Shown: positions 5,622-5,941 of the stretch, in pieces
Layout of the letters: each line of letters begins with the position of its first letter
Position numbering within the stretch: the first letter of the stretch is position 1
DNA from: Ilumatobacteraceae bacterium
Lineage (GTDB): Bacteria > Actinomycetota > Acidimicrobiia > Acidimicrobiales > Ilumatobacteraceae
Length of the DNA stretch: 5,941 nucleotides
Assembly (NCBI GenBank): GCA_007117775.1
Contig: SKFX01000153.1
Span: forward strand, 1-5,941
Direction of reading: 5' to 3'
Made by a program: the position numbers and the translations under genes
The notes under the pieces: generated by a model
What the model was told of the DNA's origin: nothing
Seen by the model: only the letters and a program-made list of their open reading frames with translations
The model's database searches: none

Positions 5622-5941
5622 ATGGCCCGACGCTCCCGCTCAATCCTGACGTTCGCGCTCGCGTTGACCACGATCGCCGGATGCAACCAGGCCCGCGATG
5701 CGGTGCCGAGCGATCTCGACACGAATCGGCCGGGGGTGCTGAGCGTCGCTGCGTCGCTGGGTTCGCCCGGCTTCTGGGACGGCGACACCCCCGAGACCGT
5801 CGCCGGCGGCTACGAGTGGGCCATTGCCATCGAACTCGCTGAGCGTTTCGGACTCGAACTCGAGATCGTGGACGTCGCCTTCACCGACATCATCGCTGGA
5901 GATCTCGGCGGCGCGGATCTCGCGCTGGCCCAGATCGTTCC
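5622..5941 (+). CDS. Lipoprotein solute-binding protein of an ABC transporter, SBP_bac_3 type (3' end outside window)
   Basis: The first 106 codons of a plus-strand gene run off the window with no stop. The product begins with a basic n-region (MARRSRS), a hydrophobic segment and a lipobox IAGC with Cys21 as the lipidated residue, so it should be exported and anchored to the outer face of the membrane. A linker of about 17 residues follows, then the first lobe of the extracellular solute-binding fold: VLSVAASLGSPGFWDG (39-54), GGYEWAIAIELAERFGLELE (62-81) and VDVAFTDIIAGDLGGADLAL (83-102). That pattern is typical of amino-acid or polar-substrate binding proteins of family 3. The substrate cannot be told because the ligand-binding residues lie mostly beyond the edge. 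Usual family length is about 250-300 residues, so more than half is missing. It is divergent from the Tad operon and probably unrelated in function. Confidence 0.82.
   Translation, partial: MARRSRSILTFALALTTIAGCNQARDAVPSDLDTNRPGVLSVAASLGSPGFWDGDTPETVAGGYEWAIAIELAERFGLELEIVDVAFTDIIAGDLGGADLALAQIV

Overview
The window looks like high-GC actinobacterial DNA. Codons favour G/C at the third position, -10-like boxes sit directly in front of genes that lack a Shine-Dalgarno, and the P-loop partner protein is of a type I associate with actinobacterial pilus/secretion loci. An acidimicrobial-type lineage is my guess from overall style, not something the sequence proves.

Positions 1-5385 are almost entirely one minus-strand operon for a Tad/Flp-type (type IVc) pilus or secretion machine. 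In transcription order, from right to left, it encodes: a small A24 prepilin peptidase (4870-5385, start uncertain); a single-pass SAF-domain protein of the CpaB/RcpC type (4106-4870); a CpaE/MinD-like P-loop protein with a degenerate Walker A (3243-4109); the CpaF/TadA hexameric ATPase (1747-3243); and the two T2SSF-fold platform proteins TadB (872-1747) and TadC (27-872). A further ORF begins at position 27 and leaves the window after 9 codons. Neighbouring genes overlap by one base (TGATG, five junctions) or four bases (GTGA, one junction), so the set is probably translationally coupled and made in fixed proportion.

Together these supply signal-peptide cleavage of pilin precursors (peptidase), a cytoplasmic motor (CpaF) working on a membrane platform (TadB/TadC), a probable positioning or regulatory protein (CpaE-like) and an extracytoplasmic assembly factor (CpaB-like). 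No pilin, TadE/F pseudopilin or secretin gene is visible; pilins would be expected to the left, beyond position 1.

Positions 5386-5621 form the divergent control region. It holds a putative -10 for the operon, a 10-bp tandem repeat, two small inverted repeats and a -10-like box placed for a leaderless transcript. From 5622 rightwards on the plus strand begins an unrelated gene, the N-terminal part of a lipoprotein solute-binding protein of the SBP_bac_3 (amino-acid ABC transporter) type, cut by the window edge.

No RNA genes, CRISPR arrays, insertion sequences or convincing terminators were seen. Long open frames opposite the operon are antisense shadows of GC-rich coding sequence. I do not see an entirely new system. 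The most distinctive features are the altered nucleotide-binding motifs in the CpaE-like and CpaF proteins and the unseen gene at the left edge.
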